Below the pieces are notes generated by a model, which was not told where the DNA came from, searched no databases, and was given only the letters and a program-made list of their open reading frames with translations. A stretch of DNA of 64,000 bases from Cherax quadricarinatus (lineage: Eukaryota > Arthropoda > Malacostraca > Decapoda > Parastacidae), in NCBI RefSeq assembly GCF_038502225.1, contig NC_091300.1, positions 47,225,936 to 47,289,935 of the forward strand. Direction: 5' to 3'. A program made the translations under genes and the position numbers. Below, piece by piece: positions 28,274 to 44,309 of the stretch (position 1 is its first letter; every line of letters begins with the position of its first letter).

Positions 28274-28275
<2 letters not shown>
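27845..28275 (-). mobile_element. Short internally deleted RTE derivative (B-c)
   Basis: The left end (ACCAAGGCAGGGTGGCCCAA) is the 3' terminus of family B. About 50 bases later the sequence becomes the family B 5' UTR (GCCCCTTGCTCCCG..., CACACATGGCTTACGGAGGA, the block ending TACCTGTAACCTTGCA). It ends at the B 5' terminus (TTGCTGTCTATCAACC) next to (AT)n. All coding sequence is missing, leaving about 430 bases with both element ends. It is thus a non-autonomous element that would need the enzymes of B. Confidence 0.7.
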
Positions 28276-28366
<91 letters not shown>

Positions 28367-28378
28367 ATATATATATAG
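28276..28378. repeat. (AT)n between two family B copies
   Basis: About 100 bases of AT repeats separate the 5' end of B-c (minus) from the 5' truncation point of B-d (plus). Confidence 0.97.
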
Positions 28379-30600
28379 TAGGGTAGACTTCAGAATGAAT
28401 ATGTTCATAGAGGGCCCACAGATCTATCAAATCACTTTTTAGTTATAGCTACAGTGAGAGTAAAGGTAGATGTGATACAAGGAAAATGGAAGCAGCAAGT
28501 AAGAGAGAGGTGAAGGTTTATAAAGTAGAGGAGGAGGCAGTTAGGGTAAGATATAAACAACTTTTGGAGGGCAGATGGGCTAGTGTGAGTATTGGCAGTC
28601 GGGTAGAATATATATGGGTTAAGTTTGCGAATATAGTGCTAGAGTGTTCAGCAGAAGTTTGTGGTTACAGGAAAGTGGGTGCAGGAGGGAAGAAGAGGGA
28701 TTAGTTGAATGATGTAAAGAAAGTAGTAAGAGAGAAAAAGTGAGCATATGAGAAGTTGTACAAAGTAAAAGTGATGCAAGGAGGGAGCTGCATGTGAAGA
28801 GAAAAAGAAAGGTTAAGAGAGTGGTGAAGCAATGTAAAAAGATAGCAAATGAGAGAGTGGGTTAGATGTTATCAACTAATTTTGTTGAAATTAAAAAAAA
28901 AAGTTTTGGAATGCGTTTAATAAGCTGAGAAAGCCTAGGGAAAGAATGGATTTATTAATTAAAAAAGGAGAGGATAGTTATTATATGGAGAGTTAGAGGT
29001 ATCGGGATGATGGAGGGAATATATGTTGATGAAGATAGGGAAGCTGAGATTTCGTGTACAGGGCAAGGAGGAATAATACCTTATATTAGTAAGGAAGAAC
29101 CAGTTGTGAGTGGGGGGAAAGTGTGGGAGGAAGTGGGTAGAATGAAAGGAGGTAAAGCAACTGGGATTGATGGGATCAAGATAGAAATGTTAAAAGCAGG
29201 TGAGGATATAGTTTTGGAATATTTAGTGTTTTTATTCAGTAAATGTGTGGAAGAGAGTAAGGTACCTAGGGACTGGCAGAGAGAATGCATAGTTCCTTTG
29301 TATTAAGACAAAGGAGACAAAAGAGAATGCAAAAATTATATGAGAATAAGTCTGTTGAGTTTAGCTGTTGAGTTTCGAGTTATTATTGAAAGAATTAAGA
29401 GTAAGACGGAGAGCAGGATAGGACATGAACAAAGAGGCTTTAGGAAGGGTAAGGAGTAGAATTTAGATAAGGATAAAGAGAATTTTGTGGCATTTATGGA
29501 TTTGGAAAAGGCGTATGATAGTGGACAGGAGGGCAATGTGGCAGATGTTGCAAATCTATGGAATAGGAGGTAGGTTACTGAAAGCAGTGAACAGTCAGGC
29601 TAAGGCTCAGGTTAGAGTATGTAGGTGAGAGGGAGATTATTCCCAGTAAAAGTGGGCCTTAGACAGGGATGTGTGATGTCACCGTGGTTGTTCAATATAT
29701 TTATAGATGGGGTTGTAAAAGAAGTGAATGCTCGGGTATTGGCCAGAGGTGTGGGGTTAAAAGATCAAGAATCTAACACAAAATGGGAGTTGTCACAGGT
29801 GCTCTTTGCTGATGACACTGTGCTTTTGGGAGATTCTGAAGAGAAGTTGCAGAGGTTGGTTGATGAGTTTGGTAGGGTATGTAAAAGAATGAAACTGAAA
29901 GTAAATTTAGGAAAGAGTAAGGTGACGAGGATAAAAAAAATAGGTAATGGAAGATTGGATATCAGACTGGAGGGAGAGAGTATGGAGGAGGTGAATGTAT
30001 TCAGGTATTTGGAAGTGAACGTGTCAGCAGATGGATCTACGAAAGATGAGGTGAATCATAGAACTGGCGCGGGGAAAAAGGTGAGTGGCACACTGAAGAG
30101 TCTGTGGAGACAAAGAACTTTATCCATGAAAGCAAAGAGGTGAATGTATAAGAGTATAGTTATACCAACGTTCTTGTATGTGTGTGAGGCATTGGTGGTG
30201 AATGTTGCAACAAGGAGAAGGCAGGAGGTAGTGGAGATGTCATGTCTGAGGAAAGTGTGTGGTGTGAAAAACATACAGAGAATACGTAGTTTGGAGATTA
30301 AGAAGAGGTGCAGGATTACCATAACTATTATCCAGAGGGCTGAGGAAGGGCTATTGAGATGGTTTGGGCTGATATAAAGGATGGGACGAAATAGGATGAC
30401 TTAAAGAGTGCATAAATCTGTAGTGGATGGAAGGCTGAGTAGTGGTCGGCCTAGGAAAGGTTGGAGAGAGGGGCTAAAGGAGGTTTTGTTTGCGAAGGGC
30501 TTGGACTCCCAGCAAGCGTGCGTGAGCGTGTTCGATAGGAGCAAATGGAGACAAATGGTTTTTAGGACTTGACGTGCTGTTGGAGTCTGAGCAAGGTAAC
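28379..30600 (+). pseudogene. RTE-like LINE, copy B-d, truncated at both ends
   Basis: It starts in the end of the endonuclease (GGTAGACTTCAGAATGAATA; compare 33280). The RT part reads GGKATGIDGIKIEMLKAGED...PRDWQRECIVPLY near 29150-29300, then a frame at 29625-30143 with KVGLRQGCVMSPWLFNIFID and the intact catalytic box VLFADDTVLLGDSEEK. A C-terminal block (GLLRWFGLI) follows near 30360. Stops at 28704, 29306 and elsewhere make it dead. At the 3' end the UTR breaks off at GAGCAAGGTAAC, where (AT)n begins. RTE elements have one ORF with AP-endonuclease and RT; the family call rests on these motifs. Confidence 0.85.
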
Positions 30601-30604
30601 ACAC

Positions 30605-30690
<86 letters not shown>
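30601..30690. repeat. (AT)n at the 3' break of B-d
   Basis: ACACAT followed by about 85 bases of AT repeats. Confidence 0.96.
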
Positions 30691-30694
<4 letters not shown>

Positions 30695-31560
30695 CGTCAG
30701 GAATAATTTAAATTTTACACTGATATTTTAGGCTTCTTACTTAATCTTGTTATAATATGGGTACCGAGCCTCTGTAACACGGATGTAATTTTATTTAACA
30801 TTATTTAAACATTTATTTTTTGTACTCTAAATGATTTTCAGTCCTGAATAATAACTTTCCCTTCCTTTATACCCTAGCCTCTCACTTTTATCTCCCTTCT
30901 TCCACGCATCCATTTGCCTTGGTCATCGATCACCGGCCGAGGTGTAGGTTCACACTTCTCAGGATATGGTCGTTGACTCTTTTCTAAAAGTGGAAGGCGT
31001 GTCGTGTTAGGACGGTGGGTCTTCGTTATCGTGGAGCAGAGAGCATTGGGGCATAGTGGCGGAGAGTGCGTCTGAGTGGTGGAGAGATCATGGGAGAAAA
31101 CTAGGGAAGAACGAGAGACTGGTGGGAAGCCAGAATCGGAATGGAGGTGGGATCAGCATGACAAAGAGTGATAAATGGATCTTGATGATGATGTGACAAC
31201 AATATAGAATTTTTGGGGCATTTAGACAAAACTCATTGTCTTCCAAGTGACAGGAAAGACATGTTTTGATTCACTTCTGAAAACAAAGAGAGAAGTCAGA
31301 GTGACAGCAAGAAATGAAGTGCAAGAAGCGCGCATGGAGAGGCGTCATTTATATGTATTTTATTTTTGTGTGAATATTGTGCCTTATATCGAGAGCTGGT
31401 AGATTTGGCTTCTAAATGAACGATTGTTTTGCCATGTGAGAGTATAATCATATTTGCTGCTATGCTGAGAATATCTATGAATATCGCAAAACATAAATTT
31501 CATAAATAATCAAAAATAATAGCGGGAGTAGATGAATGGTTCAGACAACCGACAAGTTGA
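30691..31560. other. Intergenic DNA, nothing recognised
   Basis: The block 30930-31150 is more GC-rich than its surroundings but shows no domain or repeat I know. Confidence 0.45.
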
Positions 31561-31754
31561 AATTAGACACATGTGCAACACTTGGGTATCTTCTCAAGAT
31601 TGATGGACTGATTACTCCGACTCAAGGCTGAGGGACTGATTACCTCAAACTCCTCCAGTTCTTCACGATTCTCCTTTGTATGGACTGATGAAGCCACTGT
31701 GTGGCGAAACTTTTCCTCATTAAAGATACCCAAGTGTTGTACATGTGTTTAATT
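31561..31754. repeat. Foldback repeat family F, copy F1
   Basis: Outer inverted arms: ACACATGTGCAACACTTGGG near 31566 and CCCAAGTGTTGTACATGTGT near 31729. The left arm has lost its inner part. The right arm contains CTGATGA at 31685, stem II GCCAC-TGT-GTGGC and GAAAC at 31706-31710. No coding sequence is present. Confidence 0.8.
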
Positions 31755-35487
<3,733 letters not shown>

Positions 35488-37515
35488 TAGCTCCGGGACT
35501 AGTCTTCTTGCAAACCTTTGCACTTTCTTTAATTTCCTGACGTGCTTGACGAGGTGTGGGTTCCAAACTGGTGCTGCATACACGGTGTACAGAGTCTTGA
35601 ACATTTCCTTACTGAGGTGTCGAAAAGCTGTTCTCAAGTTTGCAAGGCGCCCATATGCTGCAGCAATTATCCGATTGATGTGCGCCTCAGGAGATGTGCT
35701 TGGTATTATACTCACACCAAGATCCTTTTCTTTGAGTGAGGTTAGCAGTCTTTGGCCACCTAGACTATACTTTGTCTGCGGTCTTCTTTGCCCTTCCCCG
35801 ATCTTCATGAGTTTGCATTTGATGCGGTTAAATTCGAAGAGCCAGTTTCTGGACTAGGCTTGCAGCCTGTCCAGATCCCTTTGTAGTCCTGTTTTATCCT
35901 CGTTTGATTTAATTCTCCTCATTAACCTCAAACAGGGATACTCCTGTGGCTGTCCCTTCCGTCATGTCATTCACATATACCATTCACATATAGCATTGGT
36001 CCTGGTTCTGACCCCTGTGGAATCCTGCTTGTCACAGCCTCCCACTCTGACACCGTATCACGTACCATGACTTGTTGTTGCCTTCCTGACAAGCCTTCCC
36101 TGATACATTGCAATGCCTTTCGTGTTATGCGTACCTGATCCTCTCGTTTTTATACTAATTTCTTGTTAGGAACTGTGTCGAAGGCCTTCTTGCAGTTATA
36201 AAGCTCCACTAGGTTTGTGACACAGGATTTCCCTTCCCTGAAACCGTGCTGGTTGTCGTTTTTAAGCATGTTCCTTTCTAGGTGATCCACCACTCTCCAC
36301 CTGATAATTTTCTCCGTGATTTTGCGTAATTTATACATCATTGATACTGGTCTGTAGTGTCATGTCTCGTTTCTGTCTCCTTTTTTAAAAATTGGGACTA
36401 CCTATGCCATCTCCCATACCTCAGGCAGTAGCCCAGTTTCAATGGATGTGTTGAAAGCTGTTGTTAGTGGCACACACAGCATCTCTGCTCCTTCTCTAAG
36501 GACCCACAGAGAGATGTCCAGTCCCACAGCCTTTGTGGTATCAAGTTCATGCAGCAGCTTCTTCATCTCTTCAGTTGTGTATATTTCATCCAACATTTGC
36601 TGGTTTATCCCTTGTTGTGTATCCCCCTATTCTGACTTCCTGGGGTTCTTTCCGTCTCCACTATAAAGACTTCTTTAAATCTCATGTTGAACTCCTCACA
36701 TAATTCTTGGTCATTTCTTGTGAAATCCCCACCTTCCTCATCTTGATTACCTGGTTCGTGACTGTTGTTTTTCTCTTGATGTGGCTATACAGCAACTCGT
36801 TTCTGGCTCTTCGACTAATCTCTTTATTTTCCTGGGTCCTTTGTCTTCTTTACTTTTTCCATTCTCTAGCACACTTAGTTTTTGCCTCCTTACACATTTG
36901 GGTGAACCAAGGGATCGTTCTGGTCTTACCATTATTTCTGTTGCCTTTGAGAATAAACCTCTCCTCTGCCTCCTTGCATTTTGTTGTCACATAACCCATC
37001 ATTTTGTTTACTGATTTTTCTTCCAATTCTCTTTCCCACTGAGCTCCTTGCTGGAATTTCCTCATACCTGTGTAGTCCCTCCTTTTGTAATTTGGCTTTT
37101 CCTATCCTACTCCTTTTGCCCTCTCCACTTGTAACTCTACTATGTAATCAAAGCTCATAACCACGGGATCACTAGCTCCAAGGGACTTTTCGATGTTTGA
37201 ACTACTCAAGGTGAATTCGAGGTCCAGTCTTGCTGGTTCACCCTCACCTCTCTGGTAGTTGCCTAACATGCTGATGCATGTTAGGATTTGGTTTTCCAGT
37301 ACCACATCCGTCATCTTGGATCTCCATGTTTTGGGTTCCTCACATGGCTTCATATGATTGAAATCGCCCATAACTAGTAACTTTGCTCTACCCGTGTGAG
37401 CTCTTATGGCCACCTCAGCTAGCGTGTCCCCCAATGCTCTGTTGCTCTCTTCATATTCATCTCTTGGCCTCCTGCAGTTCTGAGGCAGGTTGTACATCAC
37501 TGAAATTACACGGTG
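35488..37515 (-). pseudogene. Broken CR1-like LINE ORF2, copy A5
   Basis: Reading from right to left: endonuclease (VMYNLPQNCRRPRDEYEESN, LLVMGDFNHM, ASDPVVMSF, where the usual SDH is SDP), linker near 36850-37065, RT start near 36402-36596 (DTTKAVGLDISLWVLREGAE) and the QHGFREGKSCVTNL block near 36200-36280. A small deletion near 35930 of about 12 bases removes the FADD box, leaving ...SLF/KLMRR-like sequence. The last frame (35452-35808) covers MKIGEGQRRPQTKYSLGGQR to the LVPEL block and ends at the junction with B-e. The 3' tail is missing. Stops and frameshifts are frequent. Confidence 0.88.
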
Positions 37516-38014
37516 GTAGAGGTTCACTCCCCTCACGCATAGTCCCCTCTTCTCCTGTTTCCCTCCCCCCAGTCTTCTTCCCCAGTTACCTTCCAACCTC
37601 CTTCCCTTTCTTTTCCACCGCAGGACCCTTCTGCCCCCACCAGGGCATCTCTCCAGGTTCATACTCTCCTCCCCTCTTAGACCTCTTTGGTTCCCTCCAT
37701 AGTCTCCCCAATCTCTACTTGCTCTACCTCACCTGTCTCTGAAATCATGGTATCGGCATCTTCCTTATCCAGTGAGACACTTGACACTATCTCCAACTAT
37801 ATTGCGGAGATGAAACCCTAGATGGGCAATGACGCACCTTCTTCTACCCCTTCTTATTTTTTCACGACACTCGCAGCAGTCTTTTCCTTCATAGCATTCT
37901 GATTCCTCCTTGTTTACATGCTTACCGTTGCCTCCACACATTTACTTCACTGACCCTAATAGCCCATAAATTTTATCGCTTCTTATTGTTGGCATATCTG
38001 TCTTTGTAAATAAC
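37516..38014 (-). other. Flank of A5, possible ORF1 scraps
   Basis: 37516-37760 is purine-rich on the minus strand and no longer aligns with family A ORF2. 37830-37950, read on the minus strand, gives a Cys-rich stretch, ESECYEGKDCCECREKIRRG, which could be an ORF1 zinc-finger scrap. I cannot confirm either. Confidence 0.3.
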
Positions 38015-40700
38015 TTATTTACAATGGAATATTTGTGGCCTCATGGGTAATCGGGGCAAGCTCTAGGTGTTGCTCTCCCAGTTTTCCCCAGTATATGTCG
38101 GGCTACAAGAGCCCAAAATTCGTTCAGCTGTGATTCGTCCAGTTTCAGGCTATGTGAAATTGCATTCTGCTGATCCCTTAATGAATCATTTAAGGAGAGC
38201 GCCCTTCTTGTGGTCGTTGGTATACTGTATCAACAGGTCTTTGTTCATTCTTTGCTGCATTATACTGCAGCCGGTATTTATTTGCACAGATGGTATACGG
38301 TTTGTTCTCTACATCTCTCCCCTTCCTGTGCATTCTGTATTTCGGATATTGCCTTTGTTCTACCGTTTCACAAACCAGGCACCTCGGGGCTTGATACCTC
38401 TCACTATCGTCCCATTGCTCTGACCAGTGTAGTCTGTAAGGTGATGGAACGATTGATGAATAGACGTTTGATATGCTATTTGGAGACTCACAATAGTCTT
38501 TCTCCTCACCACTATGGCTTTCGCAAGGGCCGCTCTACTTGGATCCCTTGCTCCACTTAGATACGTGTGTGTGTGTGTGTGTGAAGTGCCTTTGCTAACG
38601 AACATTCCGTCCTATCAATCTTTTTGATCTTGAAAAGGCATATGACACCACTTGGAGGTATAACATTTTAGCCCAGGCCCACTCCTTAGACCTCCACGGT
38701 AATCTACCATCCTTCCTTGCTGGTTTCTTGTCTGACAGACAATTTCGTGTCCGTGTTGGCGCCTCGCTTTCCTCAGACTTTGTTCAAGCTGAGGGAGCCC
38801 CACAAAGTTGTGTCCTTAGAACAACCCTTTTTCTCTTAGCTTCAAATGACCTACTTTCCGTTCTTCCATCGCATATTTGGTCGTTACTTTATGTGGATGA
38901 CTCGCTATATCTTATGCAGACGCTGACTGTCGCCTAGTAGCAGCCTCCCTTCAGGATGTGACTGACCGAGTTTTCCATTGGACCACTTCTCATGGCTTTA
39001 AATTTTCTAGTACGAAAACCCATTTCATTACCTTCACTAGACGTCCTCTTATCCCAGATATTCTATTGTATTTACACGGCTCATGTATTCCAGAATGTGA
39101 TACGGTCAAGTTTCTTGGCCTACTCTTCGGTCGCCGGTTGACATGGAAACCTCACATTTCCTCTTTGAAGGCAGCTTGCCATGGTCAGCTGAATCTCCTT
39201 AAAATTCTTGCATATCGTTCATGGGAAGCGGATCGCCTAAATTTCCTCAGTTTGCATTCCACCCTAGTCTTGTCAAAGCTGGATTATGGCGACCAAGTCT
39301 ATTCCGCGGCTTCTGCTACAACTCTTTCTAAGTTAGATCCCTTTCATCATCAGGGTCTACGTTTATGCCTTGGTGCCTCTCGTTCATCCCCGGTTGAAAG
39401 CCTTTATGCTGAGGCGAATGTTCCTTCCTTAGCTGATCGTCGTGATGCTCATTGCCATCGTTACTTTGTCAGCGCTCATGACCTTCGTGTTCCATCTACG
39501 TATAGGTTGGTCTCAGACATTAGTAAAAGTCCATTATTTGTTCGACACCCCTGCTTACTCCACCATTTTCTCTTCGTCTTCACTCCGGTCTTCTCTCCAG
39601 CTACCTCCCTTGTATGTTCATTTAGCCTCTGCCTTTTCCCTTCCTCCTTAGGAGGCTCCGAAGGTTCTTGTCTGTTCTCCCCTACTCTCCTCGCTCTTTT
39701 TTTCTTGATCACTTACGGTCGCATGCTCATGCCGTTGCTCTATATACAGATGGTTCTAAATCTTCTGACGGTGTTGGGTCTGCAGCGGTGTTCCCTGACG
39801 ATGTTGTCCGAGGTCATTTGATAGACTCAGCTAGTATTTTTACTGCCGAGCTGTATGCCATCTTCAGAGCATTTCTCCATATTACATATATGTCTCCTTC
39901 GACATTTGTGATAATTTCAGATTCCCCTCAGTGCTTTACAAGCCATTAAACAATTTGATTCCCCTCATCCATTAGTCCTTCGTATTCTACTATGGTTGCG
40001 CCTTGTAGCTAGCAAGAGCAAAGACGTCGTTTTCTGTTGGGTCCCTGGACACGTTGATGTGCAGGGAAATTAACAAGCGGATGCTGGATGCTGCTGCGTG
40101 GTCAGCGGTGCATGATCTTCCGGTTTTCTATAGGGGTATTCCGTTGAGAGATTATTTTCCAGTCATCTCTGCCCATCTTCACAGCCGTTGACTAGAACGG
40201 TGGTCGGACATGCACCATAGCAAACTGCACTCTATTAAACCGCTTTTAGGTTTGTGGCCGTCTTACCACCGTTGCTGTACTCGGGAGACTGCGCTATCCC
40301 GTCTCCGCATCAGCCATACTCACCTTACCCATGGGTATCTCATGGAACGACACCCTATTCCTCTCTGTGAAGTTTGCCGGGTCCTCTTTCGTTTCTTCAC
40401 TTTCTCGTAGATTGCCTAGTTTACCAGCGAACTCGCAGGATTACATCCAACGACACTGCCGCCCTGCCACTCTTACCTTATCTTCCCTTCTTGCAAACGG
40501 CCCTGCCTTTGACTTACGATCACTTTTTGACTTTTTGTCAGCAACTGCTTGACACATGTCCCTTAGCATCCCTTCCACCCCTTTTCTCCCCCACCTCTTC
40601 CTTTCCACCTAGCTGTTTAAAGCCCCAGCATTATTTTCTACCCCGCAGTGCTGTGTGACCCTTGTTGGTTTAGCGCTTTCTTTGATTCAATAATTCAATG
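38015..40700 (+). pseudogene. LINE C: endonuclease, reverse transcriptase and RNase H (I/Nimb-like)
   Basis: An endonuclease start (LQWNICGLMGNRGKL near 38020; YVGLQEPKI near 38092) is followed by a large deletion that joins it to the RT (HYRPIALTSVVCKVMERLMN near 38400; PHHYGFRKGRST near 38505). Then come FDLEKAYDTTWRYN near 38625, PQSCVLRTTLF near 38800 and the intact catalytic LLYVDDSLYL near 38885. The frame 38958-39821 carries the thumb region. RNase H follows: LYTDGSKSSDGVGSAAVF near 39740, AELYAIFRA near 39845, SDSP near 39920, and VPGHVDVQGN with a stop where Asn/Gln-Ala-Asp is expected near 40050. A Cys motif (LCEVC) lies near 40370. RNase H after RT is typical of I, Nimb, R1 and Loa clades; Nimb or I is my guess. 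A (GT)n at 38564-38583 and many frameshifts break it. It ends TTAGCGCTTTCTTTGATTCA. Confidence 0.85.
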
Positions 40701-40734
40701 CTCCCTCCATGTAATATGATTTCCAGTCTTTCTT

Positions 40735-41230
40735 TACCTAAATGTTTTGTTAATCTCATCACCTTGCATCACCTTGTTCTCCTCTATATTCACCTTTAAT
40801 TTTCTTCATTTATACACCTTCTCAGATTCATCAAATTAGTTTTACAACTTATCGCCAGGAACTCCCAAAACAAAAGTGCCATCAGACAAAAGATTTTGTA
40901 TCCTAACGTTCACGTGTTTTACAGCCCCATCAATAAATATGTTAAAACAACCATGATAACATTACACATCATTGTCTAAACTGCAATTTAGCTAAAAAAA
41001 ATATCCCCCTCTTTCCTACCTAGCCTCTTATGAGTCTTATAATCCACATAAAAACTCCTGCTTAGTGGCCTACCACCTTTTCCATACATTTGTACCATCT
41101 GCCACATTGCTCACATATCAATCTTATTGTATGCATTTTCTGACTCCTTAAAAATAATTAACATTTTCTTATATTCAAAAGTATTGTTCACTTAACACAT
41201 AGTGTATATATCAGTACCATCTAGAAAGCC
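40735..41230 (-). pseudogene. Old RTE-like LINE relic (B-f)
   Basis: ATCACCTTGTTCTCCTCTAT, AAGTGCCATCAGACAAAAGA, CAGCCCCATCAATAAATATG and ACCATCTGCCACATTGCTCA match, in order, the RT region of B-h and B-j. Its diverged state means great age. The FADD-coding block is barely recognisable. Confidence 0.65.
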
Positions 41231-41240
41231 CTCTTGTAAA

Positions 41241-41340
41241 CCATACCCCCGGCCGGGATTGAACCCGCGGTCATAGAGTCTCAAAACTCCAGCCCGTCGC
41301 GTTAGCCACTAGACCAGCTAGCCACAATAAGATTCATCCA
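41241..41340 (-). repeat. tRNA-derived SINE
   Basis: On the minus strand: TAGCTGGTCTAGTGGCTAAC (A-box region, 41302-41321) and, about 40 bases later, GGTTCAATCCC (B box, 41256-41266). This spacing fits a tRNA-like polymerase III promoter. The sequence around them does not close into a normal acceptor stem, so it is more likely a SINE head than a tRNA gene. Confidence 0.65.
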
Positions 41341-41892
41341 ACTAGGTATATTTCTACGATTTCTTGAGCACTCTTGTTTTACTGTAATACTACTTTCTGC
41401 TTTACATTTACTTCTTTCTGTGATAAATGTTGAATTTTACACTTGAACTGATATTCTCAACAAGTTTATTCGCCTGTATGAGAGTGAAACTGGTAAGAAC
41501 AATGCTTCAAGCTCAGCGGTGTGAGAGAAAAATGATAGCATTGTTGAAGGCCACCCAAATTTGTGAGTGATCTATATCTGAATGATATACGTCAGTCTGT
41601 GAACTCTCTTCACTCTTGGAGAGCTTTACCGTCTGAGTCTGAATCCTGCTCGTCGCTATATTTCTTTGCGTAAGTTTTCGCCTATTTCCATGGAGTATAT
41701 TGAATAGTATCACTCGCGAGGCCAGTATAAACAGGACGAAAATGGAGTAGCTAAGAATCTCTTATATCGGGATTCCTTTACCAACATCTGTTGGTAAATT
41801 GGTAAATTGGGTTAATTGGTCGAGACACTCATATAGGTCGGCTCTCAGCATATCTTTCATTTTTTCATAAATGGTTCAGAAAACTAATTAGT

Positions 41893-42385
41893 TGATAAAC
41901 GAGGCAGATGTGCAACATTTAGGTATGTTTACTCTGGAAACGTTTTGCCACAGAGTGGCTTCTTGGAGTTAATGAAGAAAACGGTGGAGAATGAGTAGTG
42001 TGAGGTAATCAATTCCTCAGACTGGTATCAATGAGTTCAGTCCAACATTCATGAAAAGAGTGCTGCATATTAGGTAAGATGGAGCTTATGTACTGCAGAC
42101 ATAAGAGATAGAGAAGGGAATTCTTCAAAACTTACCTTAGCTATAGTCACGACCTATTTCCACTAGTGGGTTTTTCCATTTATAACTCTGCCTACCACTG
42201 CTCCATTTTAAGGAATATGCTGTACTGTTTAGATGGACTGAATACAGCGACTCCAGGCTGAGGGACTGATTACCTCAAACTCCTTATCTTCAACTGTTCT
42301 CTGCATTGGACTAGAGAAGCCACTGCATGGCGAAATGTTTCCAGAATAAAGGGACCCAAATGTTGCACAAGCATCTCATTTATCA
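41893..42385. repeat. Foldback repeat family F, copy F2
   Basis: The left arm is GATGTGCAACATTTAGGTAT..., GGAAACGTTTTGCCACAGAG. The right arm is CACTGCATGGCGAAATGTTT..., CCCAAATGTTGCACAAGCAT. Inner arms GGTAATCAATTCCTCAGAC and CTGAGGGACTGATTACCTC also pair. The core in the right arm is degenerate (CTAGAGA, then GAAAT). The central 250 bases are not repeated elsewhere in the window. Confidence 0.8.
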
Positions 42386-42389
42386 TCTT

Positions 42390-43249
42390 TCATCTTTTTT
42401 CGGTAGCACTCTTCTGTACCACTTTAGCGAGGGTTCTCCATTCTACGTAATGCAGGAACTGAGTAATTGAGGAACTGAGAAAATTAGTTGATTATTATGA
42501 AGTTGAAATAATACATGAATCTATGATATCAAAATTGCGTTATGTTTTATTTTCCAGAAGTGAATGTCCTCTGTGCTGGCAGCAAGACGTGAGTAATGGC
42601 TTTCAAAAATTTATATTTTCTCTGGTAACTTTCCTTTGAAGTTTGTTTCATTAAATTCTTTGAACTACTTCATCTGTTGTGGTGTAATTAATTGAGCTAT
42701 TTGTAAGCCAGTCTCTTGTTTCGTTTGTCCTCTTTTTTACTGTCTTGTTTATCGGGTTTGTTGCCGTGTTTGCGGACTCTTTGACATCATGCAGGACCAT
42801 TTTGTAGTCTTGTGGGCACACTAATCTTTACTATTTATTTCATTATATACGCAACTTTAAATGCTGGAGTCCCGAAAAAAAAGTGAAAAAAACTCTTGTC
42901 AAATGTCCTAAATCTCCAGAAAGTGGGTCAACATATAACTAAGGATCTGTTAGTAGAATTTTTTTCAGTTTATCCTGACAAATGCCTCCACCTCTTTCAT
43001 TTTATGAGATATTCTCTTTTTCATTTTATATTTTCCTGCCTGCCGCACATATTGCGGCAGTATATAGCCTTTATACTTTTTTTTTTTTTGGATCGGCAGT
43101 TTCCCACTAAGGTCACTAACTGCCTTGCTAGAAGTACGCGGGCATTACAAGTGCAGCTTCCCCACTCCTACACAGTTCTTGTTCAACTAATTAAGAACTT
43201 GTAAAGATATACTCAGTAATTGAGGACTTGGTAAGTTATCCTTCATTAA
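42390..43249. other. Intergenic DNA with a B-like 3' UTR scrap
   Basis: Near 43095-43165, CTGCCTTGCTAGAAGTACGC and the following bases resemble the B 3' UTR at 44385-44440 on the minus strand. The rest, including the 102-codon frame at 42896, shows nothing I recognise. Confidence 0.4.
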
Positions 43250-43890
43250 TCTAGGGCGTCTAGACGAAGACCCGGGGTTCAGGGCTTTGCAATTCTTGCA
43301 ACGTTCCTGGAACTCGGTGCAACATCTCGCGAAAATGCCTTAGAACATACGAAGGTCGTGTTTGAAGGTACGATAATATAGCCGAGATTGTTTGAGGAGC
43401 TTTAGATAACAAAGGTGTCAAGTAGAGAGGGAGGCGTTAATAATCTTCAAAGCTACTTTTTGACTCTATACTGAACACCCAGGTTTCCGCGAATAGGTTT
43501 CCGCTTTCTTGGGTGCATGAACGTAAATGTGGTTGTAAGGTACCGAAATCATCCTTTAGTTGGTTTGGGGAAAATTGATATGACCCGATTTGCCATCCCT
43601 TCAATTACCCACAGAGAGTATACGTGCTCGGTGAAGGGCGCGGGGCAGCAGTTGAACGAATGTGATGATTCCTGGGCGGCCTGTGCAGCGAAAGGGAAGA
43701 CTTAAAACCATTCTCCTTGCAGTTGGGATACTGCTCTCCCGGAGGGTGAGCTGCCTTGGGGCTTCCTGGCTTCCCCAACTTAGATGGACCGTTGACGGGC
43801 GGGAATCGTAATAATATCCATTCCAGAAGCTTAACCCAGGAACGTGGCTGGAAAACCTCGATTGGGCGGTTTTGTGGCCGAGCTGGAGGC
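43250..43890. other. GC-richer block of unknown nature
   Basis: This stretch is clearly more GC-rich than its surroundings (for example GTTGACGGGCGGGAATCG near 43793, GGCCGAGCTGGAGGCATG near 43875). Frames at 43517-43705 (plus) and 43605-43892 (minus) have no recognisable domain. It could be a 5' UTR or ORF1 of an unknown element or a host exon; I cannot tell. Confidence 0.35.
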
Positions 43891-44309
43891 ATGTCTTTTA
43901 AAAATTTAAATCTTTGTTATTATTTGTAATTCATTTAATAAAAACTACTGCCTTTTTTTTGTCATGCATTTCTCATATATTATTTAGCGTGCTTTGTTTC
44001 CCCAGGGCAGTTCATGTAACCTTGTGATCTTGTTTGTCTGCCCATGATTTTGTTTGTCTACCCATTAACATCTGTGGTTTACTTTTCAGAGAGGTAAAGG
44101 GATTTAAAAAATATATTATGAGTAAACCAGTGACGTGTTCGGTTATGCCTGATTAATTGGAGTCTTTGTAAATACACCAAATTAATCGGAGATTTTGTAA
44201 CTTATACAGTACTGATCGAATACTTAGTAAGTTATTCTTCACTAATCGGAAGTATAGTAAGTTACAATCCAATATTTGGAGACTTAAAAGCTTTTTATTG
44301 TTTTTATTA
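43891..44309. other. Intergenic DNA, nothing recognised
   Basis: AT-rich sequence with some short, related 'taagttattcttcactaatcgga' phrases near 44165-44280 that suggest a degenerate local duplication. Confidence 0.4.

Noticed and set aside
41241..41340. True tRNA gene on the minus strand
   Set aside because: Same reasoning: promoter boxes without a convincing cloverleaf.
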